This document shows positions 36,081 to 43,704 of a stretch of 64,000 nucleotides of DNA, piece by piece; position 1 is the first letter of the stretch, and each line of letters opens with the position of its first letter. The stretch is taken from the NCBI GenBank assembly GCA_023387735.1, contig JAEWHP010000035.1:248001-312000 (forward strand). The letters are read 5' to 3'. The notes beneath the pieces were generated by a model that was not told the DNA's origin, searched no databases, and saw nothing but the letters and a program-made list of their open reading frames with translations. The DNA is from Pseudomonadota bacterium. GTDB lineage: Bacteria > Pseudomonadota > Alphaproteobacteria > Rhizobiales > Xanthobacteraceae. Both the position numbers and the translations under genes were made by a program.

Positions 36081-36281
36081 TCAGGTGCGCCGACGGCGAC
36101 GGCGACCGGGTGCTGTCCCCTCTTCCGGTCCGCGGCCGTCACCGGTTTCGGCGACCTGGCGCTCGATGCGGACAACAGGAAGGATCAGTACGGTTCCCAG
36201 GCCATCGCGTGGCGCGCCATCCATGGTCGGTCCCGGCCGTCGCGAAGCCGCATCCGCCGGAAATTCAATGATGGTGCCCAT
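36081..36281 (-). CDS. Small conserved protein, 66 residues
   Basis: The N-terminus MGTIIEFPADAASRRPGP is of a kind I recall from several Bradyrhizobium and Rhodopseudomonas small proteins of unknown function. The centre is hydrophobic (GTVLILPVVRIERQ) and the C-terminus ends in a run of arginines. AGAGAACGG precedes ATG 36281. A longer open frame to 36329 lacks support. It is followed after 16 bases by the lipoprotein gene. Confidence 0.65.
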   Translation of the reverse strand: MGTIIEFPADAASRRPGPTMDGAPRDGLGTVLILPVVRIERQVAETGDGRGPEEGTAPGRRRRRRT

Positions 36282-36513
36282 GTTCCGTTCTCTCTGGTTG
36301 CCACCAAGACGCGATCTGGCCGGCGACATGCCATTATTCAGAACAGAACGTGGTTAACGGCTTCTTAATTTGCGCAGCCGGTACAGTTACGGGGTCGCGT
36401 CCCCGATGCATAAGATCTTACGGGATTTCTTCACGGGCTGTTTTCCTTAACCAAGCCTTAAAGGGCCGTGCGTAGGCTGACGCGAAGGATTCCCCAAGTC
36501 GCGTACACCTGAC

Positions 36514-37488
36514 ATGACCGCAGCTCCATTATTCCCGGGTTTCGACGGGCTGATGACGCTCTCGCGCCGCGAGGGCGTCGACATTCGCCCGACCCTGCTG
36601 CGCGTGCTGACCGACCTCTACGTGCAGGCCAGCGCGCATTCCGACGACGAGGAACGGCAGTTCATCGAACTGACGTCCCGCCTGATCGACCAGGTCGACG
36701 ACGCCACCCGCGCCGCCGTTCGTGCGCGGCTGGCGATCTACCCGGGGACGCCGGCGGAAGTCATGGAAAAACTCGGGCTGCGGCGTCCGCACCAGCCGCT
36801 GCCGGTAGCAGCCGCGATCGCCACCGCACCGGTCGTTGCGCCGCCGGAGAAGCCGCAGATGACCGAAGCGCAGTTGCGAATGGCGTCCACGCTCTCGATG
36901 CGGCCGAACGATGCCGCCGAAATCAGCGACATGTTCTTTGCGGCAAGTTCGAGCGAGCGCGCGCTGATCCTGCACAACATCTGCGAGACACCGCTGAAGG
37001 CTTCGGCGCGAATTCCGGCCGCGCGCGCGGTGCGCGCGATCCAGACGCTGGAGATGGCGGCGTTCGCCGAGGACAAGGAAAACTTTGCGCTCGAGATCGG
37101 CGAGGCCCTGATCCTGCCGGCGCGGATCGCCGAGCAGGTCGTCAACGATCCGGGCCGCGAGCCACTGGCGTGCGCGGCGCGCGCACTGGACATGCCGAGC
37201 GCCGCGTTCCAGCGCATCCTGATGTTCCTCGATCCGGAATTCGGCTCGTCCGTGCACAATGTCTACCGGCTGTCGCGGCTCTACGACCGGCTGAGCGAGC
37301 GGTCGGCCCTCGTCATGCTGGCGGCGTGGCGCGGCTCGACCATGGCGGTCGCGAGGCATAAATATCGTCCCTCGCTCTACGACGACGAGCGCGGTCGCGC
37401 GCGCATGGCGGCCTCGCCGGCGCGGCCCACCGTGCAGCCCGGAAGCGCGCCCGGTATACGCACCGGCACCGACGGATCGAAACGCTAG
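36514..37488 (+). CDS. DUF2336 domain protein
   Basis: A 324-residue soluble helical protein matching DUF2336, a family of Hyphomicrobiales of unknown function. Visible stretches are VDIRPTLLRVLTDLYVQ near the start and AEISDMFFAASSSERALILH in the centre, with a HEAT-like helical-repeat look. A proline/valine-rich linker lies at about 95-118. It stands alone; the 142 bases downstream hold a dispersed repeat. Confidence 0.85.
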   Translation: MTAAPLFPGFDGLMTLSRREGVDIRPTLLRVLTDLYVQASAHSDDEERQFIELTSRLIDQVDDATRAAVRARLAIYPGTPAEVMEKLGLRRPHQPLPVAAAIATAPVVAPPEKPQMTEAQLRMASTLSMRPNDAAEISDMFFAASSSERALILHNICETPLKASARIPAARAVRAIQTLEMAAFAEDKENFALEIGEALILPARIAEQVVNDPGREPLACAARALDMPSAAFQRILMFLDPEFGSSVHNVYRLSRLYDRLSERSALVMLAAWRGSTMAVARHKYRPSLYDDERGRARMAASPARPTVQPGSAPGIRTGTDGSKR

Positions 37489-37520
37489 ATTTGTTACATA
37501 GACCTGGCGTGCGACCACAT

Positions 37521-37608
37521 GGTTCGAGACGCACGGCGCAGCCGTGCTCCTCACCACGAGGACCTCATCCTGAGGAGCATCGCAGAGCGATGCGTCTCGA
37601 AGGATGAA
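37521..37608. repeat. Multi-stem dispersed repeat (GGTTCGAGACGC type)
   Basis: The outer arms TTCGAGACGCA (37523-37533) and TGCGTCTCGAA (37591-37601) pair perfectly. Inside are three smaller stems: GCACGGC/GCCGTGC (37531-37547), CCTCA/TGAGG (37563-37575) and GCATCGC/GCGATGC (37577-37593). A cloverleaf-like element of this sequence is very common between genes in Bradyrhizobium (from memory). It is not a tRNA. Confidence 0.75.
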
Positions 37609-37630
37609 GCCACTGGGCTAAAGTTGGGCG

Positions 37631-37975
37631 CTAGGCCTTCGCCAGATCCAGAAAGTGCCGCCCTGCCCGGTCCTCGGTCTCGACGATCCATGCGTCCGGA
37701 TCGAAGCGGAGTTCCTTGGCGAGGCGTTCCTCCACGGATTGTTCCGGCACCGGCTGCGGCGAGGCCGGCGCGAACAGCCGCTCGCTCGGCCGGCTCTCGT
37801 CATAGAAGGTCTGCGGCGCGGGCGCATACAGCATGGCGTTGCCGTCGAGCAGCGCCACCTTGACGAAGACGGCGCCGGCCTCCTCCGCGCCGCGCTTGCG
37901 CACGGCGCCAAAGATTCCCTCGTTCTGGCAGCGGCGCAGATAGGCAGCCACCCAGATGGATGATTTCAATCTCAT
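37631..37975 (-). CDS. DUF1491 family protein
   Basis: A 114-residue protein starting MRLKSSIWVAAYLRRCQNEG, the DUF1491 signature. Other conserved parts are AGAVFVKVALLDGNAMLYAP and the C-terminal DRAGRHFLDL. The family is small, alphaproteobacterial and of unknown function. It lies just upstream of a peptidoglycan-binding-domain gene on the opposite side of its stop, and both read on the minus strand with a 32-base gap. Confidence 0.88.
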   Translation of the reverse strand: MRLKSSIWVAAYLRRCQNEGIFGAVRKRGAEEAGAVFVKVALLDGNAMLYAPAPQTFYDESRPSERLFAPASPQPVPEQSVEERLAKELRFDPDAWIVETEDRAGRHFLDLAKA

Positions 37976-38007
37976 GGTCAGACGATAGACTGCCGGGAAG
38001 CGGGAAG

Positions 38008-38700
38008 CTACTCGATCGGGTGCCCGACCATGGCCGACAGTTCGCGCACCAGCCGATCGGACATCTGACCGGTCACCGGAAGCTTGCGCTCGCGCTCGAA
38101 TTTTGCGATCGCGGCCTGGGTATCCGACCCGACCGCGCCGGTCGCCTTCAACTGGCCGTAGCCATATTGGGTGAGCGTGCGCTGTACCGCCGCCACCCGG
38201 CGTGCGCCTGCGCTGTGCGCGGTCGCAGGAATCGGCGCCGGCGGCCGGGCCACGTTGGCAGGCGTCGTGGCGGGCGCGCTGGTCGACTTGACCACCAGAT
38301 TGGTCATGGCATCGGCGTTCCTGGCGTCAGCATTCCTGGCGTCGGCATTTCTGGAATCGGCTCCCCTCACCTCCACCTGCCTCGTCTCCGGCGGATCAGC
38401 CTCGACGACCGGGCGCGGGCGCGGCAACGGGTTCGCGACGGCGGCCTGCGGCGGCGGCAGCGTCACCACAGAGCCGCCGAACATCGGCGACGGATGACGG
38501 CCGGCCTGCAGGAACAGCGCATTGGTGAGAATGGCGCAAATGGCGGTCGCCGCGATCAGGCCTGCGACCACGTCCTTCGGACTGTGCAGGAAGATGCGCA
38601 TCACCAGGCCGCGCTCCTCCTCGGCCTCGATCGCAGCCGCCTTCGCACTCCGGCGGCGCCGGCGCGGCACTTCTTCGTCGTCGTCAGTACGTCTAGGCAC
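38008..38700 (-). CDS. Peptidoglycan-binding-domain membrane protein
   Basis: A 230-residue protein: basic cytoplasmic start, one transmembrane segment (about 44-65), a proline-rich linker with a three-fold NADAR repeat, and a C-terminal PG_binding_1 domain (VAAVQRTLTQYGYGQLKATG, then AIAKFERERKLPVTGQMSDR). It should bridge membrane and cell wall. GTG 38700 overlaps the last eight bases of the PAS-kinase gene, so the two are co-translated, which hints that the kinase and this wall-binding protein share a process. Confidence 0.85.
   Translation of the reverse strand: MPRRTDDDEEVPRRRRRSAKAAAIEAEEERGLVMRIFLHSPKDVVAGLIAATAICAILTNALFLQAGRHPSPMFGGSVVTLPPPQAAVANPLPRPRPVVEADPPETRQVEVRGADSRNADARNADARNADAMTNLVVKSTSAPATTPANVARPPAPIPATAHSAGARRVAAVQRTLTQYGYGQLKATGAVGSDTQAAIAKFERERKLPVTGQMSDRLVRELSAMVGHPIE
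38309..38353 (-). repeat. Three 15-base tandem units inside the PG-binding gene
   Basis: Units at 38309-38323, 38324-38338 and 38339-38353 are near-identical and encode the NADAR pentapeptide repeated in the linker. Such repeats change copy number by slippage without shifting the frame. Confidence 0.7.
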
Positions 38701-40552
38701 GCTTCTTCACCTGATGGGGCAACTCTTTCGTCAATTCCGGCGTCAATTCCTTTATCGGTTCTTTGGCCAACTCCTGTAATCCGGAACGCAGCGCCGGTTT
38801 CAGCGTGGCGATGTTATTTGAAGGCGCCGATGGCGGTGCGAAGTCAAGCGGCAACGCCACGCACACCGTGGTCCCCTCGCCGAGTTTGCTCTGCACGCTG
38901 ATCTCGCCATTGTGCAATCCGACCAGCCCCTTCACGATCGACAGGCCGAGGCCGGTGCCTTCGTGCCGCCGTTCGAACGTCTTGCCGGCCTGGAAGAACG
39001 GATCGCCGATCCGCGTCAGGTCGGCGGCGGCGATGCCGACGCCGGTATCGGCAACGCGGAGCATCAGCCGCGATCCCTCGACGGTAGCCGAGACGGTCAC
39101 GCTGCCGCCGCGTTCGGTGAACTTGATGGCATTGGCGACGAGGTTCAGCGCAATCTGCTTGAACGCCCGCGGATCGCCGTTCATCACGGGAAGATCGTCC
39201 GACGCGCGGGTGATGAGGTCGACACCGTTCTCCCGCGCCTTCAGCGCCAGCAGGTTGCAGCAATGCAGCAATGCTGAGCGCGGCCCGAACGGCTCCGGCG
39301 AGATTTCGAAATTGCCGGATTCCATCTTCGACATGTCGAGGATGCCGTTGACGACCGACAACAGGTGTTGGCCGGAATCATTGATGAGCTGCGCGTATTC
39401 CTTGCGCTTGGCGGCATCGACCATCAGCACGTCTTCCTGCACGATCATCTCGGAAAAGCCGATGATGGCGTTGAGCGGCGTGCGCAATTCGTGGCTCATG
39501 GTGGCGAGGAAGCGGGTCTTGGACGCATCCGCCTGTTCGGCAGCGGTGCGCGCCAGTTCGAGCGCCTGCTGCTGCATCTTGCGGTCGGTGACGTCGCGCA
39601 TCACGGCGACCACCTCGGCCTCCGACGCGGCCTGATCGAGCGGCCGGCAACGCATCTCGACCCAGATGAAATCGGCTGATATCTCATGGCCACAAACCGT
39701 ATCGCGGCGAATGCGGAACTCGACGCTGCGCGATTCGCCGCCGCGCGCCGCATCCGACAGTGCCGTGAGATACGCCGGGCGATCGACGACATGGACGCGA
39801 TCGAACAGGCCGTAGCCGGTTAGCCGCGCGACGGATGTTCCGAGCAAGGCTTCCGCCGCGGGCGAAACGAACTGCACGGTACCGTTCGGGCCATGACGCG
39901 AAATCACGTCGCTCATGTTGAGCGCAAGCAGGCGGTAGCGTTCTTCCTCGATGTTGAGCAGCGAGACGGACGTCCGCGCCAGCGATTCCGCACCGAACGC
40001 CAGTCCTCCCGCATAGAGGATCGCAGAAACCACGCCGGAGGCCATCAGGAAGCCGCGCAGCGCAGCGTTCGGCTCCGATATCGGCAACAGGTGAAAATAT
40101 CCGAGCGCGATCAGCAAGGCGGCGCATGAAAGCGCTACGGCCGATGCGAACGCAACCACGCGGCGCGATGCCGACAGCGCCGCTTCCAGGGGAACGACGA
40201 CGAGCCAGATCGCGGCGAATGATTCAATGCCGCCCGTGTTGACGGCGACCATCATCACGAGGCCGGCCATCGCCAGCGACGACAGCACGTGCGCGCCCTC
40301 ATAGCGGCCGGTGCGCGACAGGAACCAGGACAGCAGGATGGGCGCGATCAGCCAGGCGAATGCCGCGACTTCGATCGCTGTAGGCGCCCCGCGCATCGCC
40401 AGATAGACCGGAAAAGCTGCGAGCGCGACCAGGCTGCCGAGCAGCCGCGGCGCCATGAACGCGCGATGACGGGCGCGCGTCAGCGCGTCATATCGTGCCG
40501 AGGGATGCAGCAGCGCATCGAGACAATCGCGGATAATACTCAAAACAATCAC
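38693..40552 (-). CDS. PAS-domain sensor histidine kinase, DivJ/PleC-like
   Basis: A 619-residue kinase: six or so N-terminal membrane segments (to about residue 190), a PAS domain at about 205-330 (YRLLALNMSDVISRHGPNGT), the phospho-accepting His in ATMSHELRTPLNAIIGFSEM (about 353), and an ATPase domain ending GTGLGLSIVKGLVGLHNGEI. The layout resembles cell-cycle kinases of alphaproteobacteria such as DivJ/PleC, but orthology is not shown. A charged repeat-like tail (KEPIKELTPELTKELP) follows. No response regulator is adjacent. GTG 40552 is used; a TTG three codons later is an alternative. The stop overlaps the PG-binding gene. Confidence 0.88.
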   Translation of the reverse strand: MIVLSIIRDCLDALLHPSARYDALTRARHRAFMAPRLLGSLVALAAFPVYLAMRGAPTAIEVAAFAWLIAPILLSWFLSRTGRYEGAHVLSSLAMAGLVMMVAVNTGGIESFAAIWLVVVPLEAALSASRRVVAFASAVALSCAALLIALGYFHLLPISEPNAALRGFLMASGVVSAILYAGGLAFGAESLARTSVSLLNIEEERYRLLALNMSDVISRHGPNGTVQFVSPAAEALLGTSVARLTGYGLFDRVHVVDRPAYLTALSDAARGGESRSVEFRIRRDTVCGHEISADFIWVEMRCRPLDQAASEAEVVAVMRDVTDRKMQQQALELARTAAEQADASKTRFLATMSHELRTPLNAIIGFSEMIVQEDVLMVDAAKRKEYAQLINDSGQHLLSVVNGILDMSKMESGNFEISPEPFGPRSALLHCCNLLALKARENGVDLITRASDDLPVMNGDPRAFKQIALNLVANAIKFTERGGSVTVSATVEGSRLMLRVADTGVGIAAADLTRIGDPFFQAGKTFERRHEGTGLGLSIVKGLVGLHNGEISVQSKLGEGTTVCVALPLDFAPPSAPSNNIATLKPALRSGLQELAKEPIKELTPELTKELPHQVKKRA

Positions 40553-40963
40553 TGCTCTTGCGCTTCGGCTTGTTCGTCAGAAAGACGCGCCGGAACGCCC
40601 CCTTGATCTTCGCGCCACCGTGTCAGAGCGAAATTAAGCGAACGCTAAGGCTCGGCGGACCGCCGTCGAACACCGCGTATTCGCGCAAGTTTCGCGCCTC
40701 GCGCGCCGCTCATTCAACGCGGATGGTGAACGCTTGGTTTCCGGCTCGTGCGATCTATGGTTTCGAAATGGTGGACGCGCCACTCGTGGCCTTCTTGCGT
40801 CGTCAATCAAAAATTTACGTCGAATCGAATCGTTCCAGCCTGCCGGGAAATTTCGCGGGCTTTATCTCAATGCAAACATTTGAGGTTTATCGACGGCTGC
40901 TAGTCAGGAACAAACCAGCGGGTCAACCGCAACGGAATCATAAGAGACGACCGGGGTCGCGAG
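40553..40963. other. Long intergenic region with no supported gene
   Basis: 411 bases between the divergent PAS-kinase and DUF5330 genes. It is more AT-rich than its surroundings in the second half, fitting a promoter region. The open frame 40558-41256 runs across it into the shadow of DUF5330 and shows no protein family. No terminator or repeat seen. Confidence 0.5.
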
Positions 40964-41353
40964 ATGTTCTTTCTGCTTCGCATGGCGTTTTGGCTTGGGC
41001 TCGTGCTCGTGCTCCTGCCAAGGGACACGACGCCGGAATCCGAGAAGCTGCCGCAGATCGGCGCCTCGGAGGCGGTATCTGCCGCGACCGCGGCCGTCTC
41101 CGACATGGGGCAGTTCTGCAAGCGCCAGCCCGCGGCCTGCGAGGTCGGCGGCCAGGCCGCGACCGCGATCGGCCAGCGCGCGCAGGACGGCGCCCGCCAA
41201 TTGTACAAGATCATCGCCGACAAGAAGTCGCCCGATCACACCAACTCGATCGGTAGCGTGGACGCCGAGGCTACGGCCACGGATGCGTCCCCCCGTGAAA
41301 CACTGACAGATGACGATATGGCGGTCGAATACCGGGGCCTGGCGCCGCACTAA
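40964..41353 (+). CDS. DUF5330 family protein
   Basis: A 129-residue protein starting MFFLLRMAFWLGLVLVLLP, a membrane anchor, followed by the DUF5330 region (SAATAAVSDMGQFCKRQPAA, GQAATAIGQRAQDGARQLYK). A Cys in the FCKRQPAACEVG motif pair may be structural. Function unknown; probably membrane-tethered. It lies 97 bases upstream of sufE on the same strand. Confidence 0.85.
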   Translation: MFFLLRMAFWLGLVLVLLPRDTTPESEKLPQIGASEAVSAATAAVSDMGQFCKRQPAACEVGGQAATAIGQRAQDGARQLYKIIADKKSPDHTNSIGSVDAEATATDASPRETLTDDDMAVEYRGLAPH

Positions 41354-41450
41354 AATAAGCGCAAATAAGGCCACGGAACCGGTTCCATTTTCGTCGCTTT
41401 CGATCAAACCGCATCCTATATAATCCTTTTGGGATTGGACGCGGACCACG

Positions 41451-41879
41451 ATGACGATCGACGAGATCAGGGACAATTTCGAACTGCTCGAGGAATGGGA
41501 CGACCGCTATCGGTACGTCATCGAACTCGGCCGCACGCTCGATCCGATGCCGGAGGCGGAGCATTCCGCCGCCAACAAGGTGAACGGCTGCGTCAGCCAG
41601 GTCTGGCTCTCCCGGCAGATCGATCGCAGCGGCGATGGCGAACCGCGCCTGAAATATCTCGGCGACAGCGACGCCCACATCGTGCGCGGGTTGATCGCAA
41701 TCCTGCTGACGCTGTATTCCGGCCGCACGCCGCAGCAGATCCTTTCGACCGATGCGCTTGCCGTATTCGACGAGTTCGGATTTCGCGAGCACCTGACGCC
41801 GCAGCGTTCCAACGGCCTGCGGTCGATGGTCGAGCGGATTCGCACCGACGCGCGCGAGACGCTGGCCGCGGCCTCCTAG
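41451..41879 (+). CDS. sufE: Cysteine desulfuration protein SufE
   Basis: A 142-residue protein of the SufE family, which accepts persulfide sulfur from the cysteine desulfurase SufS during iron-sulfur cluster assembly. The acceptor Cys47 is in KVNGCVSQVWL, and the surrounding blocks (WDDRYRYVIELGRTLDPMP and FREHLTPQRSNGLRSMVERI) are canonical. The rest of the suf operon is not in the window. It converges with mucR, the stops being 10 bases apart. Confidence 0.95.
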   Translation: MTIDEIRDNFELLEEWDDRYRYVIELGRTLDPMPEAEHSAANKVNGCVSQVWLSRQIDRSGDGEPRLKYLGDSDAHIVRGLIAILLTLYSGRTPQQILSTDALAVFDEFGFREHLTPQRSNGLRSMVERIRTDARETLAAAS

Positions 41880-41889
41880 AGCTTCTTGA

Positions 41890-42303
41890 TTACTTCTGCT
41901 TCCGCGCCTGCTGGCCGAGGCCCATCTTCTTGGCGAGTTGCGACCGCGCCACGGCGTAGTTCGGCGCGACCATCGGGTAGTCCGGCGGCAGACCCCATTT
42001 GTCGCGGTATTGCTCCGGCGTCATGTTGTACTGCGTGCGCAGATGGCGCTTCAGCGACTTGAAGCGTTTGCCGTCCTCGAGGCAGACCAGATATTCGGGT
42101 GTCATCGACTTCTTCACGGATACCGCCGGCTTGGCCGGCTCCAGCGGCGCGTCGACGCGGCCGGTCGACACCCGCAGCAGCGCGGCATGCACCTGGCTGA
42201 TCAGGTTCGGAATTTCCGAGGCCTGCGTCGGATTGTTGCTGAGATAGGCCGAGACGATATTGGCGGTCAGCTCGACGGTCGTCTTGCCGGCGGTATCGTT
42301 CAT
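41890..42303 (-). CDS. mucR: MucR/Ros-family transcriptional regulator
   Basis: A 137-residue regulator of the MucR/Ros family, which silences AT-rich promoters and controls surface polysaccharide and symbiosis genes in rhizobia. The zinc-finger region reads YLVCLEDGKRFKSLKRHLRT: Cys74, Asp77 and His87 match metal-ligand positions, but the fourth ligand region is QYN where many relatives have a His. The N-terminal oligomerisation part (TADIVS-like TANIVSAYLSNNPTQ) is typical. ATG 42303 is preceded by AGGAAGG. Tandem repeats lie in its upstream region. Confidence 0.92.
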   Translation of the reverse strand: MNDTAGKTTVELTANIVSAYLSNNPTQASEIPNLISQVHAALLRVSTGRVDAPLEPAKPAVSVKKSMTPEYLVCLEDGKRFKSLKRHLRTQYNMTPEQYRDKWGLPPDYPMVAPNYAVARSQLAKKMGLGQQARKQK

Positions 42304-42394
42304 GGCTCAACCTTCCTGGATCGCGAATGCCTACCGGCCGCTGCGATTGGGACAGTATCCGGCCGCTTCTATACACCGGCTGAATCTAAGACGA

Positions 42395-42418
42395 CTTGCA
42401 GTATCACTTGCAGTATCA
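42395..42418. repeat. 12-base tandem direct repeat upstream of mucR
   Basis: CTTGCAGTATCA occurs twice in a row (42395-42406 and 42407-42418) and a third partial CTT follows, about 95 bases upstream of the mucR start. It may be an operator for MucR autoregulation or another factor. Confidence 0.55.
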
Positions 42419-42506
42419 CTTGGCGATTATGAACGGATTACAGGGAACCTGACAAGAAGGTGGGGTTTTATTTTCAATATTGGCCTTTGCGGCAAGTATT
42501 GCCCGC

Positions 42507-43358
42507 TCAGGCCCGCTTATCCAGGTGCGCACGCAACTCGTCGATCGAGGCGAAGCGCATCAGGCCCTCCGGCATCTGGGCCTCGATCGAGCCATCGGAA
42601 TACAGCGAATAGGCCATGCCATCGACGATACCCGACTTCAGGATCGTCACGGACGGCTGATCCTCGTTTCGGGCAGGTCCGGCGTCGTCCTCATCGAACG
42701 ACATCTGCGCACGCGGGCCGCGCCGCGGCGGCCTCTCGCCGGACCTCGCGCGATCCGCCCTGGCCCGTGCATCGTTGAACGGCGCGGGCTGGGGCTCGAC
42801 CGGGTCGACTACCGGCGGGCTGGGCCGGAGATCCGACGACAGCATGTCCAGCGGCAGCGGCTCACTGGTCCGCGTTTGCGTCCGGTCGCGCTCCTTCCGC
42901 GACGTCGACGAGAAGAACAGATTGCGCTTCTGCTTGGGAGCCTGCGGCGGTGGAGGCACTGCGTCTTCCGGAAACATGGGCTCGGGAATCGGATGGTCGC
43001 GGAGGACATCCTCATCCTGCCACGGCGGCGGAGCTGCGACCGGCGCGCTGCCTGCCTGCGGCGCGGCCGGCTGGTCGCGGCCGGAGGAGAAAGCGGCTTC
43101 TCCGCCGGCCAGCGCAGCCGCGATCGCGGCTTCGGCGTCCGTTTGCGATGCGACCGGACCGAGCCTCCCCGCGACGTTCTTGAGTTCCCTGACAGCGATC
43201 CAGAGCGCGAACATGATCGCGCCGGTGCAAACGCCCATCACGCCTGTCACGATGAGGGTATTGCCGGTACTGAATTCCTTGATCGGAATTCCAAAGCCGA
43301 TCGCCAGCAGGCCTGTCAAAACAAGGCCGATGCCGACGACCAACATCACAAACATCAT
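42507..43358 (-). CDS. Membrane protein with conserved C-terminal domain, hypothetical
   Basis: A 283-residue protein with two N-terminal transmembrane segments (about 2-25 and 35-58), a long Pro/Ala/Arg-rich cytoplasmic linker (about 70-220), and a short conserved-looking C-terminal domain (KSGIVDGMAYSLYSDGSIEA, then GLMRFASIDELRAHLDK). I recall similar C-termini in other Bradyrhizobium hypothetical proteins. Function unknown. ATG 43358 is followed by a second ATG; GGGGG lies upstream. Confidence 0.78.
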   Translation of the reverse strand: MMFVMLVVGIGLVLTGLLAIGFGIPIKEFSTGNTLIVTGVMGVCTGAIMFALWIAVRELKNVAGRLGPVASQTDAEAAIAAALAGGEAAFSSGRDQPAAPQAGSAPVAAPPPWQDEDVLRDHPIPEPMFPEDAVPPPPQAPKQKRNLFFSSTSRKERDRTQTRTSEPLPLDMLSSDLRPSPPVVDPVEPQPAPFNDARARADRARSGERPPRRGPRAQMSFDEDDAGPARNEDQPSVTILKSGIVDGMAYSLYSDGSIEAQMPEGLMRFASIDELRAHLDKRA

Positions 43359-43704
43359 CGAACCAACCCCCGCAGCCGCGTCCTATAAGCTCGCAAACCG
43401 CCCATGCCACGATAGCGTCATATTGCGTGCATCGCCAACCGGCAATTGAGCACAGCGTTCCGCAACAACACGTTGCCCGCATGGAGGTTTGTGGGCACGG
43501 GCGGTCCGCATCATTCAGGTCCCGTTCAGCGGGCCGGCCGTAGTTGTACCGCCTATCATTTACCGCCCTTTTGTTGCAATGCATCAGGGCTTTACGCCAC
43601 AATTCCCAATTACTTGGTAATGGAACTACGCTATATGGGTACCGGGGAATGAGGCTCAAGAGCTCCGTAGTTGGGCCATAGGGGACACGCCGGGTTACCA
43701 ATCC
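43359..43704. other. Divergent promoter region of 346 bases
   Basis: No gene is supported between the hypothetical membrane protein (minus strand) and the GT39 gene (plus strand). It must hold both promoters. I could not identify elements with confidence; no terminator or repeat seen. Confidence 0.5.

Noticed and set aside
37521..37608. Cloverleaf-like fold resembling a tRNA
   Set aside because: There is no anticodon-loop or T-loop consensus; it is a dispersed repeat.
38309..38353. Short regular repeats that could suggest a CRISPR
   Set aside because: They are three in-frame 15-base units coding a protein linker, with no spacers.
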